Shown: in pieces, positions 22,264 to 33,124 of the stretch
How positions within the stretch are numbered: the stretch's first letter is position 1
Layout of the letters: every line of letters starts with the position of its first letter
DNA from: an uncultured Prevotellaceae bacterium
GTDB lineage: Bacteria; Bacteroidota; Bacteroidia; Bacteroidales; Bacteroidaceae
DNA length: 47,855 nt
Assembly: GCA_900315105.1 (NCBI GenBank)
Contig: OMXX01000025.1
Location: 1 to 47,855 of the forward strand
Direction: 5' to 3'
The notes under the pieces: generated by a model
Seen by the model: only the letters and a program-made list of their open reading frames with translations
The model's database searches: none
What the model was told of the DNA's origin: nothing
Program-made: the position numbers and the translations under genes

Positions 22264-25083
22264 ATGAGAAAGTTCATCTTATGTGCATCTCTTTCATGCT
22301 TGGTTATGATGTATTCCTGTCAGAAGGATGAGCTTGTACCTGCTGACGAGAAGCCTGAGTGGCTCGGTTCCACGATATATGAGGAACTGAAGTCGGGGAG
22401 GCATCTTGAAGGAACATTTAATAACTATCTGCAGTTGGTTAAGGATCTTGGATATGACGAGGTTCTTGGCCGTACAGGTAGTAAGACGATATTTCCCGCA
22501 AATGATGCAGCTTTCGAGGCTTTCTTCCAGTCAGACAATGCCTTTGGCGTTCACTCGTATGCTGAGTTGACCGGAGGCATGAAGAAACAGCTCCTATATA
22601 CTTCCATGCTCGACAATGCGATGCTCACAGGTATGCTTTCGAATGTTTCCGCCGATGCAAACAACGTCAGCCGTGGTATTGCCTTGAAACATGCTTCAAA
22701 CCTGAGTATTACCGATACAATATACACCCTCTACTCTGGGGCTGCCATGCCTCAGGGTAATTCCTATTGGAAGAATTACTACAAGAAAGGCATTAACGTG
22801 ATCTATGACGGTACTGTTCCGATGATTGTTCATTTCACCCGAGAGCAGATGCTTAACAATGACATCACGGTGACTGGTGCCGACTGTGATTTCGGAATCC
22901 TGCGTGGCGAGAACGTTGGTGCAAGCGTTGATGATTCCCAGAATGCGTATGTTTTTGGCAATAAGATCATAAAGAGCGACGTGACTTGTCTGAATGGCTA
23001 TATACATCAGGTGGATAAGGTTATCGTTCCTCCGGGTAATGTGGGGCAGGTGCTCCGCCGTGAGAATAACACGAAGCTGTTCTCGCGTATGCTTGACTAT
23101 CATTGTGCTCCTTACTATAATGCCAACGCAACCAACTCTTATAATTCATGGGCTTTGCAGAATGGACGTGCGGTACTCGATTCTATCTTCGAGGTTCGAT
23201 ATTTCTCAAAGAAATCGCATGGTACGGGAGGCACAACTCTCGATCCAAATGGTTCTTCTACTACAAGCAAGCAATTGCTGTGGGATCCGGGATGGAATCA
23301 ATACACCTCTTCCGCAGTTTCTTTGGCTGATATGGGGGCTATCCTTGTGCCTACGGATGATGTCTTGCAGAAGTACTTCTGTGCAGGAGGCGATGGCGCC
23401 TTCTTTGTTGAGAATTACGGTAGGAAAGGACTTCCAAACACCCCAGAGAACCTTCCTGAGCATCTTGATACCATGTATGTGAAGGGAAAAGGCATCCTGA
23501 CCACCTTCGTAAACAACCTAATGCAGAGCTCGTTCATAGAGAGCGTACCAAGCAAGTTCGGTAAGATTCAGCAGAATGCATCGGGCGAGTTCATGGGACT
23601 CACCACCGCTGACCTTGCACGTAAGCAAACCCCTGAGGGCGAGAAATACGATGTCTGCGTGGCAAGCAATGGCGTGGTGTATAAGCTGAACCGTATGATT
23701 GTACCCGACGAATACCAGTCTGTTCTCGGTCCTGCGGTTATCTTCCCTGAATACAGCATAATGAACTCCTTCGCGCAGGACAAGACAAATGGTACTTCCG
23801 CTTCCACATGGGGAGCCGACCTTTACTACTACCTCCTTGCCATGAAGTCTAAGTTCGCTTTCTTCCTGCCAAGCAATAATGCGTTCTCCGGATGCTATAT
23901 CGACCCTGTATCACTCGGCTCTGCAAATCCACGTGCCCTTGAGTTCTACTCACATTGGGAGACAAACAAGCGAGGCGAGCTTGTGGAGAAGATTGGCGTG
24001 AAGGTTCACGACTACGACAAGGCATCGGGTAGGATTTCCTCTTCCATACGCAACACGGTGGAGGATATCACCGCAAGTTCAAAGGACTATAAGTCACAGG
24101 TCTATGATGTGTTGCAGTATCATACGCTTATCCTTGATTCTGCAAATGTAGATCGTTTCGGCGAGAATCACTACTATCTAACGAAGCATGGAGGAGCAAT
24201 CCGTCTTGACAATTTCCGCAAGACGCAGAACGGCAATGTCATAACGTTCACAGGCAAGGTGAGTGGCGGTGCGCAGTTGGATAATGGTGCAGAACCGGCA
24301 AACATAGTGCGTGGTTGGTATCCAACGAAAGGAAACGGTTACACCTTAGCCCTTGATAATGTTATCCAGCCGTCGATAACGAGCGTGTATGCGTTGCTGC
24401 ATAAGTATAAGGACCGTTTCTCTGAGTTCCTAGACATGGTATCAATCTTCGATGAGTCTATGCTTATGAGCTGGGCAGGCATAGCTGAGACTGCTGTCGT
24501 CGGAACATCGCCACAGGAGCGGTATTACGTGTTCTCTGGCAAGGGTGGATGCGCACTCGACCAGAATGTGAATTTCTTCAACGGCTATAACTACACCTTC
24601 TTCGCTCCCGATAACGCGGCGATGCAGATAGCCTACACCCAGGACGGACTTCCGCGCATATCCGATATCAAGGCTATATACGAGAAGTATCAGGGCAGCG
24701 AGGGCGACTATAGTGAGGCTGAGATAAAACAGGCAAAGGCTGAGGTGCAAAAAAAACTGAATGCATTACGTGCCTTCGTGAGATATCATTTCCAGAACAA
24801 CTCCGTGTTTGCTGATAACAAGGTACCGCGCACCACCTATCAGTCAATGTATTCCTCTGAACTTGGTATCCCGGCCAAGATCACCACGGAGAGTACCGAC
24901 GGAATCCTCACCGTAACCGATGCGACTGGTCACAGCGTCAGAATCAATGCGAACTCAACCGATAAACTGGTGAACAAGATGACGCGCGACTATGAGTTTG
25001 ATGCCCGTGCCGCATCCGCAAAGAGCATCAGCGTATCATCTTTCGCAGTGGTGCATCAGATTAGTGAGCCGTTGAGGTATTAA
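22264..25083 (+). CDS. FAS1 (fasciclin) domain lipoprotein, four domains
   Basis: 939 residues. A lipoprotein signal peptide ends at lipobox MYSC (C19), and a QKDE follows. Four fasciclin H1-type motifs are visible: TIFPANDAAFEAF (about 75), GAILVPTDDVLQKYF (about 358), FAFFLPSNNAF (about 530) and YTFFAPDNAAM (about 776). FAS1 domains mediate adhesion or carbohydrate/protein contact at cell surfaces. It is first in a seven-gene co-directional locus with two SusC/SusD pairs and two further FAS1 lipoproteins. It should be displayed on the outer membrane, possibly docking on a SusC barrel like other surface lipoproteins. Its ligand is unknown. Confidence 0.87.
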   Translation: MRKFILCASLSCLVMMYSCQKDELVPADEKPEWLGSTIYEELKSGRHLEGTFNNYLQLVKDLGYDEVLGRTGSKTIFPANDAAFEAFFQSDNAFGVHSYAELTGGMKKQLLYTSMLDNAMLTGMLSNVSADANNVSRGIALKHASNLSITDTIYTLYSGAAMPQGNSYWKNYYKKGINVIYDGTVPMIVHFTREQMLNNDITVTGADCDFGILRGENVGASVDDSQNAYVFGNKIIKSDVTCLNGYIHQVDKVIVPPGNVGQVLRRENNTKLFSRMLDYHCAPYYNANATNSYNSWALQNGRAVLDSIFEVRYFSKKSHGTGGTTLDPNGSSTTSKQLLWDPGWNQYTSSAVSLADMGAILVPTDDVLQKYFCAGGDGAFFVENYGRKGLPNTPENLPEHLDTMYVKGKGILTTFVNNLMQSSFIESVPSKFGKIQQNASGEFMGLTTADLARKQTPEGEKYDVCVASNGVVYKLNRMIVPDEYQSVLGPAVIFPEYSIMNSFAQDKTNGTSASTWGADLYYYLLAMKSKFAFFLPSNNAFSGCYIDPVSLGSANPRALEFYSHWETNKRGELVEKIGVKVHDYDKASGRISSSIRNTVEDITASSKDYKSQVYDVLQYHTLILDSANVDRFGENHYYLTKHGGAIRLDNFRKTQNGNVITFTGKVSGGAQLDNGAEPANIVRGWYPTKGNGYTLALDNVIQPSITSVYALLHKYKDRFSEFLDMVSIFDESMLMSWAGIAETAVVGTSPQERYYVFSGKGGCALDQNVNFFNGYNYTFFAPDNAAMQIAYTQDGLPRISDIKAIYEKYQGSEGDYSEAEIKQAKAEVQKKLNALRAFVRYHFQNNSVFADNKVPRTTYQSMYSSELGIPAKITTESTDGILTVTDATGHSVRINANSTDKLVNKMTRDYEFDARAASAKSISVSSFAVVHQISEPLRY

Positions 25084-25101
25084 AAGCCCAACCCCCTTAG
25101 C

Positions 25102-25161
25102 CCCTCCCATAGAGGGAGGGAAGTTAATACCTTTTATCGCTAAATAAAAGATAAATCAAGG
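25102..25161. repeat. Composite repeat upstream of SusC
   Basis: C-rich palindrome CCCTCCC (25102-25108) / GGGAGGG (25114-25120) followed by TACCTTTTATCGCTAAA at about 25130 and AAATCAAGGG to 25161. The same composite precedes the SusD gene at 38579. Confidence 0.7.
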
Positions 25162-25201
25162 GATAAGCTAATTGAAAAATGAAAATAGAAAAATGACAAA
25201 T

Positions 25202-28200
25202 ATGCACAACATATTTAGACTTATAAGCGAAAGGTCCATTCTGTGCCAGCCTTCTTGCCCCTCATGGGGAAAAATGCCTATAGTGCAGAAAAGGGTTGTT
25301 CTTCTTTTGTTTATGCTCCTTTCTACTTTTGCTTACTCCCAGACTCACGTCATCTCGGGTACGGTGAGTGATGATATGGGACCTATCATGATGGCTAATG
25401 TGGTAGAGAAGGATGCGAACAACCGTATTATCTCTGCATCGCAGACGGATATGATGGGTAACTTCTCCATGGAGGTGAAGAATACGAAGAACAAGCTGGA
25501 AATTACATACGTAGGTTGTAAGAAATATAGTGTGACGATAGGCGACAAGACCGTGTTCGAGGTGACGCTTACCTCCGAGAACACCAGCCTCAAGGAAATC
25601 GTGGTGAAGGGATCGCGCACAACGTCGGGCGGTCTTAACATTGCCAAGAAAGAAATGACCGTGGCACAGTCAACCTTCAACCTCTCGGAGGTGGAAGGAA
25701 TGGCGTTCACCTCTGCTGATGAGGCTTTGCAGGGTGAGATTGCCGGACTTGATATCGTGGCTAACTCAGGCAACCTCGGTGCAGGAACGACGATGCGCCT
25801 GCGCGGCGTCACCACTATCAACGGCAACGCTGAACCGCTCATTGTCGTCGATGGTATGATATTCGACAACCCTGACAAGAACTTTGATTTCCAGAATGCT
25901 TCAGAGGAAGAGTATTCATCACTCCTATCTGTCAATGTTGAGGACATTGCAAAGATTGACGTGCTGAAGGATGCTGCTGCCTCTGCAGTATGGGGCGCAA
26001 AGGGTTCAAATGGTGTGATTGAGATAACTACAAAGCGTGGCAGTCGCGGAAAACCTCGTGTCAATTTCTCGTATAAGTTCACCGGCACATGGCAGCCGAA
26101 GGGCTACACCCTGCTCAACGGCGATGACTACACCATGCTCATCAAGGAGGAATACTACAACCCGAACCAGTCGAATACCGCCACCTCCAACATCCGCGAG
26201 ATAAACTACGACAAGTCATGGGCTGATTTCGAGAACTGGAACAACAACACCGACTGGGTTCGTGAGGTCACGAAGTTTGGACCACAGCATTCATACAACC
26301 TCAACATCACGGGAGGCGGACAGAAGGCTACGTTCCGTATTTCTGGTGGTTATGACAATCAGGAGAACTATATCATCAAGCAGCATCTCGACCGTTTGAC
26401 AACACGTCTTGTGCTTGACTATAATGTGTCCGACCGCATCCGTTTCTCCACTAATTTTGCCCTGACATATACTGACAATCTCATGAACTACTACGACATA
26501 GTAGCTCAGGCGCAGAAGACGGCGCCAAATATGAGCGTGTATAGGCAGGATGTCAACGGCAACGACACCGACCAGTTCTTTAGCATGAATCCTGTCGGCA
26601 CACTCAATGATCTCACCCCATACACAGGCAACTACACCTCATACGAGCTGCGTTCCATCTCCGAGATTGGCAACCCTGTGGCTAATGCCCACCAGTCATG
26701 GAAAAGGGAAGAAACCTACCGCATCACGCCCGACTTCAACATAAAGTACGAGCTGCTCGGTACGGCAGCCGGACAGACACGTCTCACGTTCAACGGTCGT
26801 GTGGATTTCGACATCTACGCACGCTCGGTGCCCGCCTACGTGTCGGCAGAGCTTGCACCGTCCACATGGACTGACTCACCGCTCCTGTATAACTTCTCAG
26901 AGAAGTCGGAGTCCAACCGTCTGAGGATAGGCGCACGTGGCGAGTTCGTCTTCACCCCCTATTTCCGCAACGAGGACATCACCATGACCATGATGGCACG
27001 CTATGAGATGAGCACGCAGCGCAGCAGTTCGCAGTATGTGGCAAAGCACAACCTGCCCAATGGCATCACGTCGGTCGCATCCGATGGAGCGCTGCTATAC
27101 ACCATCATCAAGGGCAAAACCCACGATGGACTGTCGGATGGCAACTCTCGCGCCAACTCGCAGAACCTGCTCTACAACGCCCACTTCTCCTATAAGCAGC
27201 GCTATAACTTAGGTTTCTCACTTCGTGCAGATGGTGACTCAAAATTTGGTCCTAAGCAGAAATGGGCTTATTTCCCTAGTGTCTCCTTGCGCTATAACAT
27301 CTCAGACGAGAATTTCTTTGAACCTTTGCGAAAGTATGTGTCAATGGTCGGACTGCGTGCTTCATGGGGTATTGTTGGTAAGGCTCCGGATTCGGACTAC
27401 CTCTTTTATAACACATACTCAACAAGTACTGGTGCATACGGCTCTGCTTCAAGAATGGATGGCTTGAAACTCGATGATCTTCGTTGGGAGAAAACCACAT
27501 CATACGATCTCGGTTTCAATCTCGGTATCCTTGATGATATCATAGAGGTAGATTTCGATTTCTATCATAAAGATACGAAGGATCTTTTGCAGAAGACAGT
27601 CGCCATCCCCTTTACTACAGGCTATGCCAGTCTTGCTTATCAGAACATAGGAAGCATGAAGAACGACGGTTGGGAACTCAACATATCAGGCAACCGATTC
27701 CTCAAGATCGGTAAGTTCACCATGAGTGCCGGCTTCAACATGGCGCAGAACTACAACGAGATAACCGAGATGGACGCCCGGGTGCTCAATGCCATTAATT
27801 CCGATTGGAGTGCCACGAAGCGCGGAGCGTACCTCAACCGCGTACAGACGGGTAACGCCCTCGGCTCAATCTACGGATTCCGCTACAAGGGCGTGTATCA
27901 GTATTCGTTCGACTATCTTAGGAACTACAACACGGAGCAGATGCAGCGCAACCCGTCATGGACCACAGCCGACTACGAGAACTGGATAAATTCGATGCTC
28001 GCCGACGGCAAGACTATGCCAGTGGTCACTAGCACCGACGGCAAGGTGGTAATGGACAACAACGGACAACCCAAGCGCATGGTGTATAACTACACAGCCA
28101 ATCTAACCTCTTCAGACTCATCCTCGGGAGCTGGTGGAGCCAGCTATGTATTCCAGGGTGGCGATGCCATATACGAGGATATCAACCATGACGGACAGAT

Positions 28201-28735
28201 CAACGCTCTTGACATAGTGTATCTTGGCAATTCCATGCCGAAGCTGCAAGGCGGCTTTAACGTGTCGTTAACCTATGGCGAGTGGAGCCTGAAAGCCCGC
28301 TTCACCTATCGTTGGGGCAACAAGATAGTCAATGCGGCGCGTCGCGACCTTGAGTCGATGAGCGGAGCTATCAACCAGTGTGCTACGGTGAACTGGCGTT
28401 GGCGCAAGGACGGCGATGTTACGATGATGCCGCGAGCCATGTATGTATATGACGACCACTCGGCATACAACTATCAGGGCAGCAGCCGTTATGTGGAGGA
28501 CGGCTCATTCCTACGATTCCAGAACCTACAGGTGGGCTATAACTATCCAAAGAAGGAATTGAAGAAGTACGGACTAACCCAGTTGCAGTTCTATGTCACC
28601 ATAAACAACCTGTTCTGCCTCACGAGGTATTCAGGCATAGACCCGGAAATATCAGTAAGTGGATGGGGGGTTGCAATAGATAATAAGACTGCACGTTCAA
28701 AGTCGTTTACGGCAAATGTGGCGATAGGATTCTAG
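25202..28735 (+). CDS. SusC-family TonB-dependent outer-membrane transporter (pair 1)
   Basis: About 1177 residues. A carboxypeptidase-regulatory-like domain (HVISGTVSDDMGPIMMANV, about 48-130) precedes the plug, which carries SusC signatures: LRGVTTING, LIVVDGMI, IDVLKDAAASAVWGAKGSNGVIEITTKRG. A 22-strand type barrel occupies the remainder and ends ..SFTANVAIGF. It imports a bulky ligand together with the SusD lipoprotein encoded 99 bp downstream. The start is uncertain: ATG 25172, 25202 or 25274. I chose 25202 because the first ten codons match the start of the SusD gene at 28835. The ATG at 25274 would leave a standard signal peptide (RVVLLLFMLLSTFAYSQ) and may be the true start. Confidence 0.9.
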   Translation: MHNIFRLISERSILCQPSCPSWGKMPIVQKRVVLLLFMLLSTFAYSQTHVISGTVSDDMGPIMMANVVEKDANNRIISASQTDMMGNFSMEVKNTKNKLEITYVGCKKYSVTIGDKTVFEVTLTSENTSLKEIVVKGSRTTSGGLNIAKKEMTVAQSTFNLSEVEGMAFTSADEALQGEIAGLDIVANSGNLGAGTTMRLRGVTTINGNAEPLIVVDGMIFDNPDKNFDFQNASEEEYSSLLSVNVEDIAKIDVLKDAAASAVWGAKGSNGVIEITTKRGSRGKPRVNFSYKFTGTWQPKGYTLLNGDDYTMLIKEEYYNPNQSNTATSNIREINYDKSWADFENWNNNTDWVREVTKFGPQHSYNLNITGGGQKATFRISGGYDNQENYIIKQHLDRLTTRLVLDYNVSDRIRFSTNFALTYTDNLMNYYDIVAQAQKTAPNMSVYRQDVNGNDTDQFFSMNPVGTLNDLTPYTGNYTSYELRSISEIGNPVANAHQSWKREETYRITPDFNIKYELLGTAAGQTRLTFNGRVDFDIYARSVPAYVSAELAPSTWTDSPLLYNFSEKSESNRLRIGARGEFVFTPYFRNEDITMTMMARYEMSTQRSSSQYVAKHNLPNGITSVASDGALLYTIIKGKTHDGLSDGNSRANSQNLLYNAHFSYKQRYNLGFSLRADGDSKFGPKQKWAYFPSVSLRYNISDENFFEPLRKYVSMVGLRASWGIVGKAPDSDYLFYNTYSTSTGAYGSASRMDGLKLDDLRWEKTTSYDLGFNLGILDDIIEVDFDFYHKDTKDLLQKTVAIPFTTGYASLAYQNIGSMKNDGWELNISGNRFLKIGKFTMSAGFNMAQNYNEITEMDARVLNAINSDWSATKRGAYLNRVQTGNALGSIYGFRYKGVYQYSFDYLRNYNTEQMQRNPSWTTADYENWINSMLADGKTMPVVTSTDGKVVMDNNGQPKRMVYNYTANLTSSDSSSGAGGASYVFQGGDAIYEDINHDGQINALDIVYLGNSMPKLQGGFNVSLTYGEWSLKARFTYRWGNKIVNAARRDLESMSGAINQCATVNWRWRKDGDVTMMPRAMYVYDDHSAYNYQGSSRYVEDGSFLRFQNLQVGYNYPKKELKKYGLTQLQFYVTINNLFCLTRYSGIDPEISVSGWGVAIDNKTARSKSFTANVAIGF

Positions 28736-28834
28736 GCAAAAATAATTGAAAATTGATAATTATTTGCTGAAGCTCATCAAGCTAAAGCATGTGAAATCAG
28801 ATAATTAGTAATTTGTCATTTGTAATTAGATAAT

Positions 28835-30772
28835 ATGCATAACATATTTCGACATATAGCGAACTCTTTTAGCTGGAAGAGGTGTCTAAAATACTCCCTC
28901 TTTGGTGGATGGGGGACTATTCTCCTTTTCTCCTCCTGTGTGGATACTATCCTCATTCCTGACGACAAGACGGTTGAGGAGGATTTCTGGCAGACAAAGT
29001 CGCAGGTACAGTCTATGGTTAATGGAGCATATACAGCAATGGCGTCTGATTCTGTGCAGAGAAAACTGATTATATGGCAATGCCGCTCGGATGAGCTTAA
29101 CGTGAATACTTCGTTGAGTATCAGTGAGCTGAATCAGTTTGACTCTAACAATCTTCAGACGGATAATAAGAATAATAGCTGGGGAGCACTATATACTGTA
29201 ATAAATACCTGTAATCTTGTCCTCTCAAAGTCGGCAGAGGTGATGGATATTGATCCTAACTACCTTGAGGGTGACCATAAAAATGTGATGGCTCAGATGA
29301 AGGCATTGCGTGGGTTGTGCTATTTCTATCTTATCAAGGCATTCCGCGATGTTCCATTGGTTCTTGAGCCATACAAGGAAAGTTCACAGCAACTCAGCAT
29401 TGGACAAACTGCAGCCGGAGTGGTGCTTGACCAGATAATCTCAGATCTTGAGGAAGTTAAGAATGATGCCCTTTCAACTGCTAACGTGACGGATAATGTA
29501 CAGAAATATGGTTGTTTTACACGTAACAGTATCTATGCACTTTTGGCTGATTGCTATCTGTGGAGAGCATCTGTAAATCATTCTATTTCTGACTACAAAC
29601 GTTGCGTGGAGCTATGTGATATGATTAGGGATGCGCGTGGCATGGCTGTTAAGCGCCTCAGTAACAGTAGCCAGTTTGATGATGACGGATATAATCTAAA
29701 TCTCTTCAGAAATTATTTCCGTCCATTCGCTTCAGGAAATGACAGAGAGTCGCTGCTTGAACTTCAGTTTAACGATAACGCAGCTCTTTGTAATGCCTAT
29801 TACAAAAGTAGATCTACATCTAATGCAAAGCCTTGGTTCTATACCAATTCATATTATTCATCCATAAAAAAAAATACGAATATAGGCTTGAATGTTAATG
29901 TATTTAATCAGTTGCATACTAGTGATGCGATAACTGATGTCCGAGGTTTTGAGAGTGTCTATAACTTTAATACAGGAGTAGAGGAAGAGGTGATGATTCG
30001 TAAGTATGTTGGTCAGGACATAATAGGTGATGTCATCGCTGATGCACCGTCAAATCGTTCATATTCTGGCTATAGGACAAATTGGATTGTTTATCGTGTT
30101 ACAGATGTGATGCTGATGAAGGCTGAGGCTATGATTCAGATTGCAAATTTGATGCACGAGGATGTAAAGTCTGCTGTATCTCAGATAGCGAATGCGAGTT
30201 CACTCAGTGACTCTATTTCAATTGCCAAGAGTGTATATCCTAAGGCTCAGGAGATAAGCAACTATCTTGTGACAGGTATGCGTCAGGTACAAATAGTGAA
30301 TACACGTGCACAGAAGGATGGAATATCCTTGTATGACTCTCTCGAATATAAACTTAATGTTCAGGAGGCAGAAACGGCTGACTTCGCGAGGGCAGTTGCC
30401 AAATATGTTTCTTCGCTGGACAAGACATGTGAAGATCTTGAACTTGAGGTTATGAACGAGCGTGCTCGTGAGTTATGTTTTGAGGGTAAGCGCTGGTATG
30501 ATATGCTTCGTTACAACTATCGTCATATGGATGGTGTGAACTATACCACGCTTATGGTTGACCTTGGTGAAAATCAGGCTAAGAACCATGAAGGTTTCCT
30601 TACTCTAATGGCTCGTAAATATACTAACAGAAACGGCTCCGCTCTGGTGGCAAATATCAAGACAGAACCTTATCTGTATTTGCCAGTACTGAAGTCGGAA
30701 GTGGAAGTAAATGCTCTGTTGAGACAGAATCCTGCATATAAGGATAGGGCAACGGCAGAGAGGAATTATTAA
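28835..30772 (+). CDS. SusD/RagB-family lipoprotein (pair 1)
   Basis: 645 residues. The lipoprotein signal has a long N-region (MHNIFRHIAN...) and lipobox LFSSC (C35). SusD landmarks include DDKTVEEDFWQTKSQVQSMVNGAY near the mature start, MKALRGLCYFYLIKAFRDVPLVL (TPR-like helices), YRVTDVMLMKAEAM, and the C-terminal ERARELCFEGKRWYDMLRY signature. It ends with LRQNPAYKDRAT. SusD proteins cap the paired SusC barrel and capture ligand at the surface. The N-region DNA (about 30 nt) is shared with the genes at 25202 and 38579, although SusC and SusD are unrelated, and codons 20-27 contain a decayed C/G-rich palindrome. Confidence 0.92.
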   Translation: MHNIFRHIANSFSWKRCLKYSLFGGWGTILLFSSCVDTILIPDDKTVEEDFWQTKSQVQSMVNGAYTAMASDSVQRKLIIWQCRSDELNVNTSLSISELNQFDSNNLQTDNKNNSWGALYTVINTCNLVLSKSAEVMDIDPNYLEGDHKNVMAQMKALRGLCYFYLIKAFRDVPLVLEPYKESSQQLSIGQTAAGVVLDQIISDLEEVKNDALSTANVTDNVQKYGCFTRNSIYALLADCYLWRASVNHSISDYKRCVELCDMIRDARGMAVKRLSNSSQFDDDGYNLNLFRNYFRPFASGNDRESLLELQFNDNAALCNAYYKSRSTSNAKPWFYTNSYYSSIKKNTNIGLNVNVFNQLHTSDAITDVRGFESVYNFNTGVEEEVMIRKYVGQDIIGDVIADAPSNRSYSGYRTNWIVYRVTDVMLMKAEAMIQIANLMHEDVKSAVSQIANASSLSDSISIAKSVYPKAQEISNYLVTGMRQVQIVNTRAQKDGISLYDSLEYKLNVQEAETADFARAVAKYVSSLDKTCEDLELEVMNERARELCFEGKRWYDMLRYNYRHMDGVNYTTLMVDLGENQAKNHEGFLTLMARKYTNRNGSALVANIKTEPYLYLPVLKSEVEVNALLRQNPAYKDRATAERNY

Positions 30773-30848
30773 AACGCACCTCCCGTAAAGTGAGAGGAGT
30801 AGATAGAATTTTCCGCATAAATGCTAATTGATAATAGAATTCGTAAAC

Positions 30849-33071
30849 ATGAATATTTGTAAATATATAAATAGACCTCTGACGGCATTACTATCGATAA
30901 TGCTCCTCCTTGGGGGGACAGTGGTCTTTACCTCCTGCAACAAAGAGCCGGATGAATCTGACCTATATACGTTTACGGGACAGACGATTCAGGAATTTGT
31001 TGAAGAGGATGGTAATCTCTCGCTCTTTAGGCAGATTCTTGAGAGGGCCAACCTGTGGGCGGAGATGCGCACGTATGGTCAGTACACTTGTTATGCACCA
31101 AGCAACGAGGGCGTAATTGCATACGTGGATAGTCTGTGGAACGACCCTAAGTCAACGGATGATAATGGTACTCTAGTGCATAATGGCATGACGGATAATT
31201 CCGTTGAAGGTCTTACAGATCAGCAGTGCAAGGAGATTGCTAAGTATCATATCTCAACGATGACATATCTCTATGCTGATTTGTCGGAGACGTCGAGTGC
31301 AGGTGCTAATGAGGTGTTTACGTATCTCGGTCAGACATTCAGTTCTGAAATCTGCGACGACGGATCTGTGCGTCTTGGTGGCTCTGCCATAGTAGACAGG
31401 GATAATGACCGCCATGATATTGAGCTCGCAAATGGATATCTCCACTATATCAACAAGGTGATTCCTCGCAATACCCAGACCATCAATGAGATGATGAAGA
31501 ACCTCACACAATATAAGGTGTTCTATGAGGCTCTTGATAAGACGGGTATGCTCTCGTTACTTTCAAAGACAAAGAAGGAGTTCAATAGCGCTATTGATAA
31601 TAATCACGGGCGTCCAGGATCAAGTTGGGCTTCGACCGAGTTCTATGTACCTGCGGAGTGTAACGTTAGATACACGGTTTTTGCAGAGGATTCTACTGTA
31701 ATGTCAGCTAATGGTATTCATACTTTCGCGGATTTGAAGGCAAAATGTGTAGAATGGTATAAGGATGCAGAGAACTGGTATCCGTTGCCTGACGGCGAGA
31801 AGGTTAGTACGGGCGATGACTACACCTATACCTACAACGTAGTGAATATGTTTGTTCGCTATCATATTCTCAAGGCAGGTATGGCTACCTCAAAGTTGCT
31901 CTTCGGATATAATGCTTCTAACGTGAACTGGAACTACGCATTCGGTGGTGAGCCCTTTGATTATTATGAGACTTTGCTTCCTCACACCTTGATGAAGATA
32001 TGGCAGCCTTTGTATCAGAAGGAGAACGGTGAGATATCAACAGGTTCAAGGACAGGTATCTTTATAAACCGATTCCGTCAGCATAACACATTGACCGACG
32101 AGGTTGGTACTATGGGTAAAGCTTCCACGCATCAGGTGCTTATCCCTGGCATAATGGTATATACTGATAGTCGTAGTAACATAAAGGCACTTAATGGTTA
32201 TGTGCATGGCATAAACGGTATGCTTGTTTATAGTGCGGACGTGCCTCAGAAGGTGCTAAACGAGCGTCTACGCATAGATACAGGCTCTATGTTGTATGAA
32301 CTTGCCAATAATGATATCCGTTTTGCTACAGAGACAGAAATAGCAAGTAAGAACCTGAATGGTTCGGCTGGTACGATGACTCGTTTCCCTGTGGATTATT
32401 TCGATAATTTGTATAGCTTTACAGGCACATCATCTGGCATTTCTTGGTACACACAAGGTGCTTGGCGTGCATGGGAGGCTGACCAACTTTCATTTTGGGG
32501 AGCATACGACTTTGCCGTAAAGCTTCCGAGTGTTCCTACGGGCGATTATGAGCTTCGTGTCATTTATCCTCCTATGGCAAACTCAGGACTTATGCAGTAC
32601 TTCATAGGAACGTCGAAGAATGCTGCTTCGATGCAACCGCTTGGAGTACCTTTCGATGCCCGTTATCCGAACTCATCGCTTGATGCAGATCGTGAGGCTA
32701 CTGGCTATATGTTCTCAAGCGAGTTCTCTGACTATGGTGTGGCTTCCGACCTTGTAATGCGCAACCATAACTATATGCGTGCTCCGGCAAGTTTCTCTCG
32801 TGGAACATATAATAGTATAAAGGAACGTGCAACATCTGCAGATCAACTCATCCAGACGATAAGCAACTGTTGCAGATATGAGGAAGGCTATGGAACGAGT
32901 ATGATGCGCCGTATCCTCGGAACTATCCATCTAGATCAGCGCAATGACTATTGGCTGCGTTTGCGTAATCTCATCCCGGAGGAAACGACACTCGGTGGAT
33001 CTTTTGACTTCCTTGAGCTTGTGCCGACAACAGTCATCAATGATGCAACGATGACGGAGGATTGGTATTGA
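30849..33071 (+). CDS. FAS1-domain lipoprotein, first of tandem pair
   Basis: 740 residues. Signal peptide with lipobox FTSC (C30) after MNICKYINRPLTALLSIMLLLGG. There are two FAS1-like regions: YTCYAPSNEGVIAYV (about 75) with GYLHYINKVI (about 205), and RYTVFAEDSTVM (about 277) with NGYVHGINGMLVYS (about 460). A C-terminal beta-rich module (about 530-735, AYDFAVKLPSVPTGDYELRVIYPP...DFLELVP) resembles a carbohydrate-binding-type sandwich, as found at the end of Bacteroidales FAS1 lipoproteins. The ATG at 30849 is used; the upstream TTG at 30828 lies in intergenic repeat. Its first 70 nt are nearly the same as those of the next gene. Surface adhesion is inferred. Confidence 0.85.
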   Translation: MNICKYINRPLTALLSIMLLLGGTVVFTSCNKEPDESDLYTFTGQTIQEFVEEDGNLSLFRQILERANLWAEMRTYGQYTCYAPSNEGVIAYVDSLWNDPKSTDDNGTLVHNGMTDNSVEGLTDQQCKEIAKYHISTMTYLYADLSETSSAGANEVFTYLGQTFSSEICDDGSVRLGGSAIVDRDNDRHDIELANGYLHYINKVIPRNTQTINEMMKNLTQYKVFYEALDKTGMLSLLSKTKKEFNSAIDNNHGRPGSSWASTEFYVPAECNVRYTVFAEDSTVMSANGIHTFADLKAKCVEWYKDAENWYPLPDGEKVSTGDDYTYTYNVVNMFVRYHILKAGMATSKLLFGYNASNVNWNYAFGGEPFDYYETLLPHTLMKIWQPLYQKENGEISTGSRTGIFINRFRQHNTLTDEVGTMGKASTHQVLIPGIMVYTDSRSNIKALNGYVHGINGMLVYSADVPQKVLNERLRIDTGSMLYELANNDIRFATETEIASKNLNGSAGTMTRFPVDYFDNLYSFTGTSSGISWYTQGAWRAWEADQLSFWGAYDFAVKLPSVPTGDYELRVIYPPMANSGLMQYFIGTSKNAASMQPLGVPFDARYPNSSLDADREATGYMFSSEFSDYGVASDLVMRNHNYMRAPASFSRGTYNSIKERATSADQLIQTISNCCRYEEGYGTSMMRRILGTIHLDQRNDYWLRLRNLIPEETTLGGSFDFLELVPTTVINDATMTEDWY

Positions 33072-33124
33072 GCCTCTTGAAATAGTCTGATTGATAATTA
33101 AAAATGAATAATGGACAATTGATA

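Noticed and set aside
25345..26088. 247-residue minus-strand frame
   Set aside because: Antisense to the conserved SusC plug and regulatory-like domain.
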